Shown piece by piece: positions 16,581 through 24,136 of a stretch of DNA of 64,000 nt. The DNA is taken from the NCBI GenBank assembly GCA_041676705.1, contig JBAYRL010000005.1:1-64000 (forward strand). Reading direction: 5' to 3'. This DNA is from Acidimicrobiia bacterium (GTDB lineage: Bacteria > Actinomycetota > Acidimicrobiia > Acidimicrobiales > SKKL01). Below the pieces are notes generated by a model. That model saw only the letters and a program-made list of their open reading frames with translations, was not told the origin of the DNA and ran no database searches. The stretch's first letter is position 1, and each line of letters starts with the position of its first letter. Both the position numbers and the translations under genes were made by a program.

Positions 16581-17906
16581 GTGGCGTTGCCGATTCAATT
16601 GCGAAGCCGTAGCAACTTTGTAGGGGCGGATGAAGTAAAGCAGCCCAGAATCTATTTTGGTTATTACCTGGTGCTTGCGGCGCTCATGGCCCAATTTGTG
16701 GCCATGGGTGTCGGCAGCTACATCTTGGGGCCATTTCTAGAACCGATGACCCTCGATCTGGGTTGGAGCCGTTCCGAGTTCACTTTGGCCCGAACCCTAG
16801 GGCAGGTTATCACTGCTGGTTGCGGCTTTTTTGTGGGCACCTATGTGGATCGCCGCGGTGGTCGTCGCATCATGTTGGTTGGGACCGCCATCTTGGCAAC
16901 GGCCATGGCCAGCATCAGTTTCGTTCACGAGTTGTGGCAGTGGATCATCATCTATGGTATTGCCGTATCTGCCGGAGCGGCCATGATCGGCAACCTGGTA
17001 GTAAACGTCACTCTCTCCAAATGGTTCGTGATTCGCCGCGGACGCGCCGTGGGTTGGGCAGCGATGGGCGTCTCGCTTGCCGGGGTGGCTTTAACACCGG
17101 CGTCGACAAGTCTGATCGATCATCTGGGTTGGCGTTCCGCTTGGCGAGTGCTGGCATTGGGAGCCGCCTGTATCGTGATTCCTGCCGCGCTGACCATGCG
17201 CAGGGCGCCCGAGGATTACGGGTTATTCCCCGACGGTGTTAACGCTGAACAAAATGCGGGCGAAGCAGGAGATCGAGCCCGTCAAGATTTTGCTGAGTCA
17301 CTTACTAGGGCGGAAGCGCTGCGAACCAGTGCGTTTTATTTGTTGGTAGTCGCTTTCGGCATGTTTGCGGTGACCATAGGAGTGATGCTGCTACAAACTG
17401 TTCCGTTTATGACCGACGCTGGTTACTCACGGAACACCGCAGCATTTATGATCACGCTTTCATCGGTACCAGCCCTAATTTCGAAACCGGCATGGGGATA
17501 CGTAATGGATCGCTACCCGGCCCACATTTTGTCGGCGATTGGTGCCGCTACCACCGGTATTTCGATGTTGATTATTACCCTCGGAGTTCGCGCTGGGGCC
17601 ACCAACATGGCCTATACCGGCTTCTTTATCTTGGGCTTAGGCTGGGGTGGGTTGATTCCGCTACAAGAGGTCGTTTGGGCAAGTTTCTTTGGGCGGCGCT
17701 ATTTGGGAGCGGTACGCAGCGCCGGCATGCCTTTTGCTCTCATTATTGGTGCTGGCGCACCGCTTCTAGCTTCCTGGTATTTCGATACCGTTGGAAACTA
17801 TTACGGAGCGTTTTTCGTGGTGGCCGCAATGAACCTGACCAGTGCATTGTTGTTGTTACGAGTTCGTAAACCGGCACGAAAAGGAAGCCCGGTTTACCCT
17901 ACGTAG
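16581..17906 (+). CDS. MFS transporter, probable monocarboxylate/organic-acid carrier
   Basis: A 441-residue major facilitator with 12 predicted membrane helices, nearest in pattern to the OFA/monocarboxylate branch. The inter-helix loop motif appears as GTYVDRRGGRRIM in the first half and YVMDRYPAHIL in the second, with LGWSRSEFTLARTLGQ in helix 1-2 as in monocarboxylate carriers. The GTG at 16581 directly abuts GGGGGGA, so the TTG six bases on (16587) may be the real start. Its position behind the FAD hydroxyacid dehydrogenase makes lactate, glycolate or a related acid plausible. Substrate assignment is inference. Confidence 0.85.
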   Translation: MALPIQLRSRSNFVGADEVKQPRIYFGYYLVLAALMAQFVAMGVGSYILGPFLEPMTLDLGWSRSEFTLARTLGQVITAGCGFFVGTYVDRRGGRRIMLVGTAILATAMASISFVHELWQWIIIYGIAVSAGAAMIGNLVVNVTLSKWFVIRRGRAVGWAAMGVSLAGVALTPASTSLIDHLGWRSAWRVLALGAACIVIPAALTMRRAPEDYGLFPDGVNAEQNAGEAGDRARQDFAESLTRAEALRTSAFYLLVVAFGMFAVTIGVMLLQTVPFMTDAGYSRNTAAFMITLSSVPALISKPAWGYVMDRYPAHILSAIGAATTGISMLIITLGVRAGATNMAYTGFFILGLGWGGLIPLQEVVWASFFGRRYLGAVRSAGMPFALIIGAGAPLLASWYFDTVGNYYGAFFVVAAMNLTSALLLLRVRKPARKGSPVYPT

Positions 17907-17968
17907 CAAGTGGCGGTGCTGAAGCCGGCTACCCTGCGGCTGTTGCTGCGACTGTTGCCCTCTAGCAA

Positions 17969-18793
17969 TTAGGTTTTGCGCATATAGCCGCGTACCGCCA
18001 GCGGCGCGAAGATAGCAACGATTACCGCGCAACCAACGAGTGTCCAAGCCACATCTGAGCCGAAATGGCCGTCGTTCATAAGCTCTCGCAGCGCCGTAAT
18101 CAGGTGTGATATTGGGTTGGCATCAGCCACAGTTTTTAGCCAGGCTGGCAGCGTTTCTGTGGGTACAAAGGCATTGGACAAAAACACTATCGGCATCATC
18201 ACCATCATGCCCACACCGTTTACCGTAGAGGCCGTGCGGGCGGTTACTCCCAGCAAAGCCCAAATCCAACTGATGGCCCAGGCAGTGGTAATGACCAGGG
18301 CCAAAGCCACCGCAATGTAAATGCCCCCGCCCGGGCGCCAACCGATCACTATGCCCATAATCATGGTGAGAGCTGCCATAACAAAGTACCGGATGGTGTC
18401 GGTTAATAGCGCCCCAGCCAGTGGCGCAATACGTGCGATTGGCATGGAGCGGAAACGGTCGAAAACCCCGGTGTCCATGTCTTCGCGCAACTGCGTCCCG
18501 GTTACCACCGATGCTTGTATTACGCCCTGGGCGATGATGGCTGGAATGAGCTGAGGTAAATACTCAGACACGCTTCCGGCTAGTGCCCCGCCAAAAAGGT
18601 AGGCAAACATGAAGGTAAAAAGGAAGGGCGCAATAAGTACGTCAATCCATTGTTCAGGAGTGCGTCGCAGCCGAAGCAAGGCACGATAGGCCATAGTTAC
18701 GGTATGTGAGATTGTTTGGCTCATCCCGATGCGATCCGAATGAATTTCAGCGCTAGCCAATGGAAGTCTGCCGGTATTTTCGATGGTGCTCAT
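17969..18793 (-). CDS. DrrB-type ABC-2 exporter permease
   Basis: A 274-residue ABC-2 family permease with six predicted membrane helices. Typical family stretches are RTPEQWIDVLIAPFLFTFMFAYLFGG, QLREDMDTGVFDRFRSMPIAR (the conserved coupling segment) and VFLSNAFVPTETLPAWLKTVADANPISHLI. It overlaps the end of the ATPase gene by four bases, so the two are translated together and form one exporter. Relatives export daunorubicin or other amphipathic compounds, or lipids. Here no biosynthetic genes lie nearby, so drug export is only one option. Confidence 0.9.
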   Translation of the reverse strand: MSTIENTGRLPLASAEIHSDRIGMSQTISHTVTMAYRALLRLRRTPEQWIDVLIAPFLFTFMFAYLFGGALAGSVSEYLPQLIPAIIAQGVIQASVVTGTQLREDMDTGVFDRFRSMPIARIAPLAGALLTDTIRYFVMAALTMIMGIVIGWRPGGGIYIAVALALVITTAWAISWIWALLGVTARTASTVNGVGMMVMMPIVFLSNAFVPTETLPAWLKTVADANPISHLITALRELMNDGHFGSDVAWTLVGCAVIVAIFAPLAVRGYMRKT

Positions 18794-19776
18794 ACGGCGT
18801 ACTCCTGCACATCTTCATCGATGCCGTCGCGGGTGTCGTGACCGGTGATGGCCATGAAAACTTCATCTAAGGTCGGTTTTTGTACCGCTACTTCTGCCAA
18901 TCGGATGCCAGCTTCTCGTAGAGCCACCAACAAGTCGGTGACTCGGTCGGGGTCAGCCATCGGGGCGCTTATTTGGGCGGTGTTATCGCTGATGGCGGCG
19001 AGCGATCCAAGCACCGATTGGGTAATAAGAGCTGCTTGTTGTGCCTGCGATGGTTCACGCAGACGAAGCTGTAAGGCGGCGGTGCCGATTGAGGCCTTAA
19101 GCTCATCAGCGGTGCCTTCGGCTACCACTCGACCGTGATCAATCACAGAAATTCGATCGGCCAGCTGATCGGCCTCGTCTAGATATTGGGTTGTTAGCAA
19201 AACGGTGGAACCATTCTTGACCAAGTCTCGAATCACGTCCCACATCTGACCTCGGGTTCGCGGGTCAAGCCCAGTGGTTGGTTCGTCTAAGAAAATTAGC
19301 GGTGGCTGAGCAATGAGACTGGCGGCGAGGTCTAAGCGCCGACGCATACCACCTGAATACTTTGACACTGGCCGTTTCGCGGCTTCCGCTAGGTCGAAAG
19401 CTTCTAGCAACTCCATGCCCTTTGCGCGCGCCGCTCGATGACTCAAACCGAGTAATCGACCGAACACGACCAAGTTTTCAATGCCGGTTATCTTTTCGTC
19501 GACAGAGGCGTATTGGCCCGTAACCCCGATAAGTTGGTGAACCGCTGGGGCCTCGGTGACGACATCTTTACCAAAGATACGTGCCGAACCACCATCAGGT
19601 TGCAAGAGAGTTGCCAACATCGAGATGGTGGTGGTTTTGCCAGCACCGTTCGGTCCTAGCACCCCAAAAATGCTTCCACGGGGTACTAAAAGGTCGACTC
19701 CATCAACGGCTCGGTTGTTACCAAATATCTTTACCAGACCGCGAGCGTCAATCGCGGCTGCTTCTTCCATAGCCAT
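18790..19776 (-). CDS. DrrA-type ABC exporter ATPase
   Basis: A 328-residue ATPase of the daunorubicin-resistance (DrrA) subfamily. Walker A is GPNGAGKTTT, the Q-loop lies at VTGQYASVDEKITG (a DrrA hallmark), the signature is YSGGMRRRLDLA, Walker B is LIFLDEPTTGLD and the switch segment is LLTTQYLDEADQLADRI. A C-terminal regulatory domain of about 90 residues ends in KPTLDEVFMAITG, as in DrrA. It is the first gene of the pair with the ABC-2 permease. GGGCTGTT-like spacing does not show a strong ribosome site, so the start is the first ATG of the conserved family N-terminus. Confidence 0.92.
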   Translation of the reverse strand: MAMEEAAAIDARGLVKIFGNNRAVDGVDLLVPRGSIFGVLGPNGAGKTTTISMLATLLQPDGGSARIFGKDVVTEAPAVHQLIGVTGQYASVDEKITGIENLVVFGRLLGLSHRAARAKGMELLEAFDLAEAAKRPVSKYSGGMRRRLDLAASLIAQPPLIFLDEPTTGLDPRTRGQMWDVIRDLVKNGSTVLLTTQYLDEADQLADRISVIDHGRVVAEGTADELKASIGTAALQLRLREPSQAQQAALITQSVLGSLAAISDNTAQISAPMADPDRVTDLLVALREAGIRLAEVAVQKPTLDEVFMAITGHDTRDGIDEDVQEYAV

Positions 19777-19921
19777 ACGTGGCTCTGCTTTCGACGACTT
19801 CTAGACAAGAGTCAGGCCTCAGTGGCCGAAACAATAGGTTTCTAGCTTATGTTCTTATGGTTGAACGTGTGCGACAGGCGAGCGGATATTTCCGGTCGTG
19901 CGGCAACAGGGCCATTTTTAG

Positions 19922-19995
19922 CACGCTCGGAGGGACTCGAACCCCCAACCTTCTGATCCGTAGTCAGATGCTCTATCCAATTGAGCTACGAGCGC
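19922..19995 (-). tRNA. tRNA-Arg (anticodon ACG)
   Basis: The minus strand folds as a full cloverleaf: acceptor GCGCTCG with CGAGCGT, discriminator G, D-arm GCTC...GAGC, anticodon stem TCTGA/TCAGA with loop CTACGGA (anticodon ACG) and T-arm GGGGG-TTCGAGT-CCCTC. CCA is not encoded. The ACG wobble A would be edited to inosine to read CGU/CGC/CGA. Confidence 0.97.
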
Positions 19996-20008
19996 AAGAA
20001 TCTTTCAG

Positions 20009-20037
20009 TTTAGGCGAACATCGACTAAACGCCTAAA
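20009..20037 (-). terminator. Hairpin between the PilZ gene and tRNA-Arg
   Basis: TTTAGGCG (20009-20016) and CGCCTAAA (20030-20037) form a perfect 8-bp stem around 13 bases. It lies downstream of the PilZ gene and 14 bases upstream of tRNA-Arg on the minus strand. Lacking a T-run, it may act as a weak terminator or processing signal. Confidence 0.4.
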
Positions 20038-20066
20038 TCTCTCCGGAACTAATAAGCCACCGGCGA

Positions 20067-20083
20067 CTTAGCCATCGGCTAAG
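20067..20083 (-). terminator. Tight hairpin just downstream of the PilZ gene
   Basis: CTTAGCC (20067-20073) pairs perfectly with GGCTAAG (20077-20083) around an ATC loop, 17 bases past the PilZ stop codon. There is no T-run. Probable 3' end element of the PilZ transcript. Confidence 0.45.
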
Positions 20084-20100
20084 AACGATCGAGGTGTTGT

Positions 20101-20502
20101 TCACCAGATGGTTCGGTATCCTTGTGGCTCTTCACGAACCGGCAAACCATCACGAAATCGACATTGCACCACGATCTGATTGATTAGCTCTTCTAACTCA
20201 CGAGAGATCTGCAAGAAAACAGCTCCGTATGCCGACTTGCCTTCGGCCAATGCTGGCCGGATCCAACGAACTCGTACCGTAGTTTCGAGCCCGCCCAGTG
20301 AGATGGGTACCAACGTGCCAATTTGAACCTTGTCGTGGTCTGGCGCCACCACTTGTAAACCAGAAATTGAAATGTCAGAAACTAGGGCCATGGGCGGCTG
20401 TTTACGTCCTTTGGTGGTACCGAGTTTGGTTCCAGGAACTGCCCACTCAATTTCAAGATCGTCAGGGACGACCCTTTCTCCAAGTCTGCGGTTGGTCATC
20501 AT
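20101..20502 (-). CDS. PilZ-domain protein, candidate c-di-GMP receptor
   Basis: A 133-residue single-domain protein. The ATG at 20502 has a GAGG site six bases upstream and is preferred over a GTG four codons earlier. The two hallmark c-di-GMP ligand motifs are present: R-x-x-x-R (R6 and R10 in RRLGER) and D-x-S-x-x-G (D43, S45, G48 in SDISISGLQ). Arg/Ser/Gly retention suggests real c-di-GMP binding. The beta-barrel continues through VRVRWIRPALAEGKSAYGAVFLQI. It lies near the PAS-GAF-PAS gene (divergent) and shares the window with GGDEF/EAL proteins and a Tad pilus. The partner it controls is unknown. Confidence 0.82.
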   Translation of the reverse strand: MMTNRRLGERVVPDDLEIEWAVPGTKLGTTKGRKQPPMALVSDISISGLQVVAPDHDKVQIGTLVPISLGGLETTVRVRWIRPALAEGKSAYGAVFLQISRELEELINQIVVQCRFRDGLPVREEPQGYRTIW

Positions 20503-20731
20503 GTGGTGCCTCACTCAGGAACTGAACCTACCCAACACTAAGACTACCTAACTTATACTCAGCTAGCACGCAATAATTCGCCAGAAATTACCGACTTCTG
20601 GCAGCACAGGTTTAGCTTGTTGCCAGATTCTGTACTTATATTTTATGAACCCAGCTCACAATAGTTATTTATGCTAATAATAAGTATTAGCTCATTGAAC
20701 AAGTTGCCCGGTAGAAGCCATAAGGTTGCCA

Positions 20732-22030
20732 ATGGCCAAAAGCGCATTTCTTGACGACCCATCTGCGATCTTAGACAGCATTGTAGATTGTGTCATCGTC
20801 CTTGATCACGATTTCGTAATCAAGGGAGTAAACAAAGCGGCCGAAATATTTTTCGGTATACCGGCTACTGCCCTGCTTGGTCAATCGGCTCTTGACCTGG
20901 TCGCTGATGGCGACCGAGTTGAAACGACTGTCCGATTTAAAGAACTGTTAGATGGCCATGAAATTCCGCCGGCGGTATTTCGAATAATAAGTGCCACCGG
21001 TAAGTCCCGCTGGGTGGAAGCCACCGGGCGAAGATTAGGCGCTCCCATTGAAAACATCGCCAGCGTATCAAGCGTTTTAAGTGCCGATGCTGCTTCAATT
21101 GTGGTGGCGCTTCGTTCAGTTGGTAGCAGGTTAAAGCGAGAGCTTGAAGGTCTCCAAGCCGTCCGGCGAGCTCATCTAATTTCCCAGTTGGCAGCACAAT
21201 TGCAGACTGCCGGTCCCGCCACCTTTAGCGGAGTGCTCTTCAAGGCGTTTGAAGAAGTTGGTGCGCTACTGGGTGCTAATTTCATCTCTACCTATGAGGT
21301 CGAGGCTTCGGGGCGCAGTTTTGTGTTACGTAGCAGGTGGGAAGAGCAGATGGCGGCTCTGCGTTCGCGTGTGGTGCCTCAGGCGCGGGTGGCGGTTGAG
21401 CAAATACCGAATGTTGTAAAGGCGTTGACGGGGCCCGAATCGTTGGCACCCTTTGATGCGCAGTCACGCTTAGGAGCCGAGCTGCAGACGCTCGACGCCG
21501 CGGTTTGTTGTGGAGTGTTGGTTCCACTCTCGGTGAGCGATGAGCACGTTGGTGTTTTGGTGGTCAGCTGGAGCGAAGAACATCACGTACTGAATGAAGA
21601 AGCGCAGTTCCTAGCCGGTCTTGCCGAAGCGGTAGCGGTGGCTTTGAATCGTATAGTTACTAACCAGGCTTTGATAACCCAAAACTCACTTTTAGAACGA
21701 ATATTTGAACGAACTAAAGTGCCAATGCTAATCGTGAGCCGCACTGACCTACGAGTGACCCGAGCTAATACTGCCGCTGCCGAGCTATATGGCATAACAT
21801 CGAAGCGCCTTGACGGATTGTCAATAGCTCAAGTGTCGCCCGAGTTGGCTCAAGAGCTGATCGAGCTAGACAATTTGGCAGAGTATCAGGAATATCGTGA
21901 CCTTCGAATAACTATGCACGGCGATCATAATGGTGAGAGAAGCGAGCTAGAGCTAAGCATCGACACCATGACCATGATGGAATTGCCATGTTATTTAATC
22001 GTGGTGCGCAACATTTCAGGCGCGAATTAA
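20732..22030 (+). CDS. PAS-GAF-PAS sensory protein without output domain
   Basis: A 432-residue cytoplasmic protein. TAAGG six bases before the ATG at 20732 supports this start over a TTG two codons earlier. Residues about 12-130 are a PAS domain (ILDSIVDCVIVLDHDFVIKG, NKAAEIFFG), about 145-310 a GAF domain (LISQLAAQLQTAGPATFSGVLFKAFEEVG, GVLVPLSVSDEHVGVLVV), and about 315-430 a second PAS (ERIFERTKVPMLIVSRTDL, RANTAAAELYGIT), ending in LIVVRNISG. No kinase, cyclase or DNA-binding domain follows, so it must signal through a partner. It diverges from the PilZ gene with a 229-base AT-rich gap. Confidence 0.8.
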   Translation: MAKSAFLDDPSAILDSIVDCVIVLDHDFVIKGVNKAAEIFFGIPATALLGQSALDLVADGDRVETTVRFKELLDGHEIPPAVFRIISATGKSRWVEATGRRLGAPIENIASVSSVLSADAASIVVALRSVGSRLKRELEGLQAVRRAHLISQLAAQLQTAGPATFSGVLFKAFEEVGALLGANFISTYEVEASGRSFVLRSRWEEQMAALRSRVVPQARVAVEQIPNVVKALTGPESLAPFDAQSRLGAELQTLDAAVCCGVLVPLSVSDEHVGVLVVSWSEEHHVLNEEAQFLAGLAEAVAVALNRIVTNQALITQNSLLERIFERTKVPMLIVSRTDLRVTRANTAAAELYGITSKRLDGLSIAQVSPELAQELIELDNLAEYQEYRDLRITMHGDHNGERSELELSIDTMTMMELPCYLIVVRNISGAN

Positions 22031-22104
22031 ACTTCCCGACCCAGCACGTAGGGCACCTAAACTATGAAGGTCTAGATGCCCATAACGCGGTGTGAATCAC
22101 GCAG

Positions 22105-22195
22105 CGGAGAGGGTGGGATTTGAACCCACGGACAGGGTCACCCCCGTCACCTCCTTAGCAGGGAGGCCCGTTCAGCCATACTCCGGCACCTCTCC
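22105..22195 (-). tRNA. tRNA-Ser (anticodon GCT)
   Basis: Minus-strand cloverleaf with acceptor GGAGAGG/CCTCTCC, discriminator G, anticodon stem CCTCC/GGAGG with loop CTGCTAA (anticodon GCT, reading AGC/AGU), a long variable arm as expected for tRNA-Ser, and T-loop TTCAAAT. No encoded CCA. Confidence 0.97.
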
Positions 22196-22219
22196 CCGTG
22201 GGGTGAAAGCTTAGCGGAG

Positions 22220-22260
22220 AAACAGTGGTTTGTTCGAACTGAAATCAACAACCACTGTTT
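22220..22260 (-). terminator. Strong inverted repeat between two tRNA-Ser genes
   Basis: AAACAGTGGTT (22220-22230) and AACCACTGTTT (22250-22260) are perfectly complementary over 11 bp. With one bulged T the stem extends by GTT/AAC to 14 bp around a 12-base loop. It fills most of the gap between tRNA-Ser(UGA) and tRNA-Ser(GCU), both on the minus strand, and probably terminates or helps process the first transcript. Confidence 0.6.
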
Positions 22261-22271
22261 CGTTCCAGCAG

Positions 22272-22358
22272 CGGAGGGAGCGGGATTCGAACCCGCGGGA
22301 CCCTTGCAGGCCCAACGGTTTTCAAGACCGTCGCATTCGTCCGCTCTGCCATCCCTCC
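22272..22358 (-). tRNA. tRNA-Ser (anticodon TGA)
   Basis: Minus-strand cloverleaf with acceptor GGAGGGA/TCCCTCC, discriminator G, anticodon stem ACGGT/ACCGT with loop CTTGAAA (anticodon TGA, reading UCA), a long variable arm and T-arm GCGGG-TTCGAAT-CCCGC. No encoded CCA. Confidence 0.97.
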
Positions 22359-22379
22359 GCCTGCAAGCTTACTACGAGT

Positions 22380-23345
22380 TCAAGCTTGAATCCGAGCCCG
22401 CAGCGACTGAATCCACTCACCGGCTTGTTCCCAGGCCAAATTGGTGGCTTCACGAATTTCTGCGCCGTTGCTACTGGCCGCTGGGTACGAACCTAAGAAC
22501 CGAACATCGGAGTGTTTGCTCTTTAAATTGCGAAGGCAATCGGCGACCACTTCATCGTTGATATGACCGTCTAGATCGATGATAAAGCAATAGTCTCCCA
22601 GCGCTGTTTTCGTCGGTCGAGACTCTAGTTTCGACAGGTTGATCGACCGGGCAGCGAATTCTTGAAGGATCGACAACAAACTTCCTGGGGCGTCGGCTCG
22701 TTGGAAAACCACCACGGTTGTTTTGTCGTGTCCGGTGGGTAGTGGCACGCCTTCGGTTGCAATCAAGACGAAGCGAGTTTGATTACCGGTGTGGTCCTCA
22801 ATGTTAGGTGCCAAAACTTCAAGCCCATAAACCTCAGCTGCCAACGCTGTTCCAATCGCCGCCCGTGTTGGATCACCGGCTTCAGCCACTATTCGGGCGG
22901 CCTCGGCGGTCGAGTTGGCATTGGCAATGTTGGCGTTTGGGGTTGACTCACTGAGAAAACGTCGACATTGGGCCGTGGCTACCTGATAACTGGCCACTTC
23001 TTGCACCTCTTCAAGTGACGCGCCTTTAACCCCCAGTAGGTTTAAATGCACGTCAATAACTACTTCACGCTGGATCAACAGGTTGCTTTCAAAGGCCAAT
23101 TTGTCGATGGTGGCGGTAACTGAACCTTCAATAGCGTTCTCAATAGGTACAAAACCCAGATCCACGGTCCCCGCTTCAGTGGCATTGATGACATCCAAAA
23201 TGGTGGCCAACGAAATGCGTTCTAGCCCTGCCAAATCGGGTTCTGACAACAAGGCGGCTTCGGTGAAGGTGGCTTCGGGCCCCAAATAGGCAATGGTTGA
23301 AGCATGGGCAGGTAGCGCTGGTAAGGATGCGGTAGAAGCAGGCAC
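22380..23345 (-). CDS. pheA: Prephenate dehydratase
   Basis: Monofunctional prephenate dehydratase, converting prephenate to phenylpyruvate for phenylalanine synthesis. The catalytic domain starts at IAYLGPEATFTEAAL and contains VDLGFVPIENAIEGSV and, near the end, GNQTRFVLIA (the T-R-F motif). A C-terminal ACT domain (TTVVVFQRADAPGSLLSILQEF) with SKLESRPTK gives phenylalanine feedback control. The start is uncertain: a GTG at 23345 gives 321 residues and nearly clears the divergent LarB gene, whereas an ATG at 23483 would overlap LarB by 119 bases. No good ribosome site precedes either. Confidence 0.88.
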   Translation of the reverse strand: MPASTASLPALPAHASTIAYLGPEATFTEAALLSEPDLAGLERISLATILDVINATEAGTVDLGFVPIENAIEGSVTATIDKLAFESNLLIQREVVIDVHLNLLGVKGASLEEVQEVASYQVATAQCRRFLSESTPNANIANANSTAEAARIVAEAGDPTRAAIGTALAAEVYGLEVLAPNIEDHTGNQTRFVLIATEGVPLPTGHDKTTVVVFQRADAPGSLLSILQEFAARSINLSKLESRPTKTALGDYCFIIDLDGHINDEVVADCLRNLKSKHSDVRFLGSYPAASSNGAEIREATNLAWEQAGEWIQSLRARIQA

Positions 23346-23364
23346 AAGAGGTAAGGATAGTGAC

Positions 23365-24120
23365 GTGGATGTAGATGCCCTAAGTGAACTGATTAAAGCT
23401 GTACAGGTTGGCACCGTTAGTGCTGATGAAGCGGTGTCGCAACTACGTCGCTTGCCCTTCGCGGATTTGGGTATGGCGCGCATCGATCACCACCGTCAAC
23501 TGCGTCAAGGTTTGGTAGAAGCTGTTTACGGACCGGGTAAGACCCCAGAACAAACCAAAGCGGTGGTGGCAGAACTGCTTGATGGCAATGACGGCCCGGT
23601 AATTCTGAGCCGTGCCGATGAAGCCCAGATTGAAACCGTGCTGCGGGCGTTTCCGAACGGTCGCCTGGAAGGTCACACCGTGGTCTGGCGGGCCATGGCA
23701 CCTCGAGACGAAACGGTGGTCGTTGCCACCGCGGGCACTGCCGACCTACCTGTTTCTACCGAGGCCGCTGTAGTGCTAGAAGCCCTTGGATTCCAACCAA
23801 ACCGCCTGGTAGATGTGGGTGTGGCTGGCTTGCATCGATTGTTGCGTGAGGTTGATGTAATTGCTGAGGCCGACGCCGTGGTGGTGGTGGCTGGTATGGA
23901 AGGGGCACTAGCCAGCGTCGTTGGTGGAATCGCTGCGGGCCCGGTGATCGCGGTGCCTACCAGCGTTGGATATGGCGCTGGGCTGAATGGCGTAACAGCA
24001 TTGCTCTCCATGCTGGCAAGTTGTGCCGCGGGCATAACAGTGGTCGGTATCGATAACGGTTTTGGTGCTGCAATGGCCGTGGCTCGAGCCTTGAACCATT
24101 TCCCTAAGAGAACTGGATAG
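23365..24120 (+). CDS. larB: LarB, nickel-pincer cofactor synthesis carboxylase/hydrolase
   Basis: A 251-residue LarB, related to PurE. LarB carboxylates the pyridinium ring of nicotinic acid adenine dinucleotide and cleaves off AMP, the first step towards the nickel-pincer cofactor of lactate racemase. The GTG at 23365 follows AAGGA by seven bases. An N-terminal helical region (LRRLPFADLGMARIDHHRQLRQGLVEAVYGPGKT) leads to the PurE-like core with VVVATAGTADLPVSTEA, VVVVAGMEGALASVVGG and VPTSVGYGAGLNGVTALLSMLASCA, where the cysteine near the end is the expected catalytic one. LarC follows by 16 bases. LarE and LarA are not in the window. Confidence 0.92.
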   Translation: MDVDALSELIKAVQVGTVSADEAVSQLRRLPFADLGMARIDHHRQLRQGLVEAVYGPGKTPEQTKAVVAELLDGNDGPVILSRADEAQIETVLRAFPNGRLEGHTVVWRAMAPRDETVVVATAGTADLPVSTEAAVVLEALGFQPNRLVDVGVAGLHRLLREVDVIAEADAVVVVAGMEGALASVVGGIAAGPVIAVPTSVGYGAGLNGVTALLSMLASCAAGITVVGIDNGFGAAMAVARALNHFPKRTG

Positions 24121-24136
24121 GAAGAGAAATAAATAT

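Noticed and set aside
16470..16694. Minus-strand 74-codon frame between the FAD dehydrogenase and MFS genes
   Set aside because: It overlaps the start of the MFS gene, has no ribosome site and no recognisable motif.
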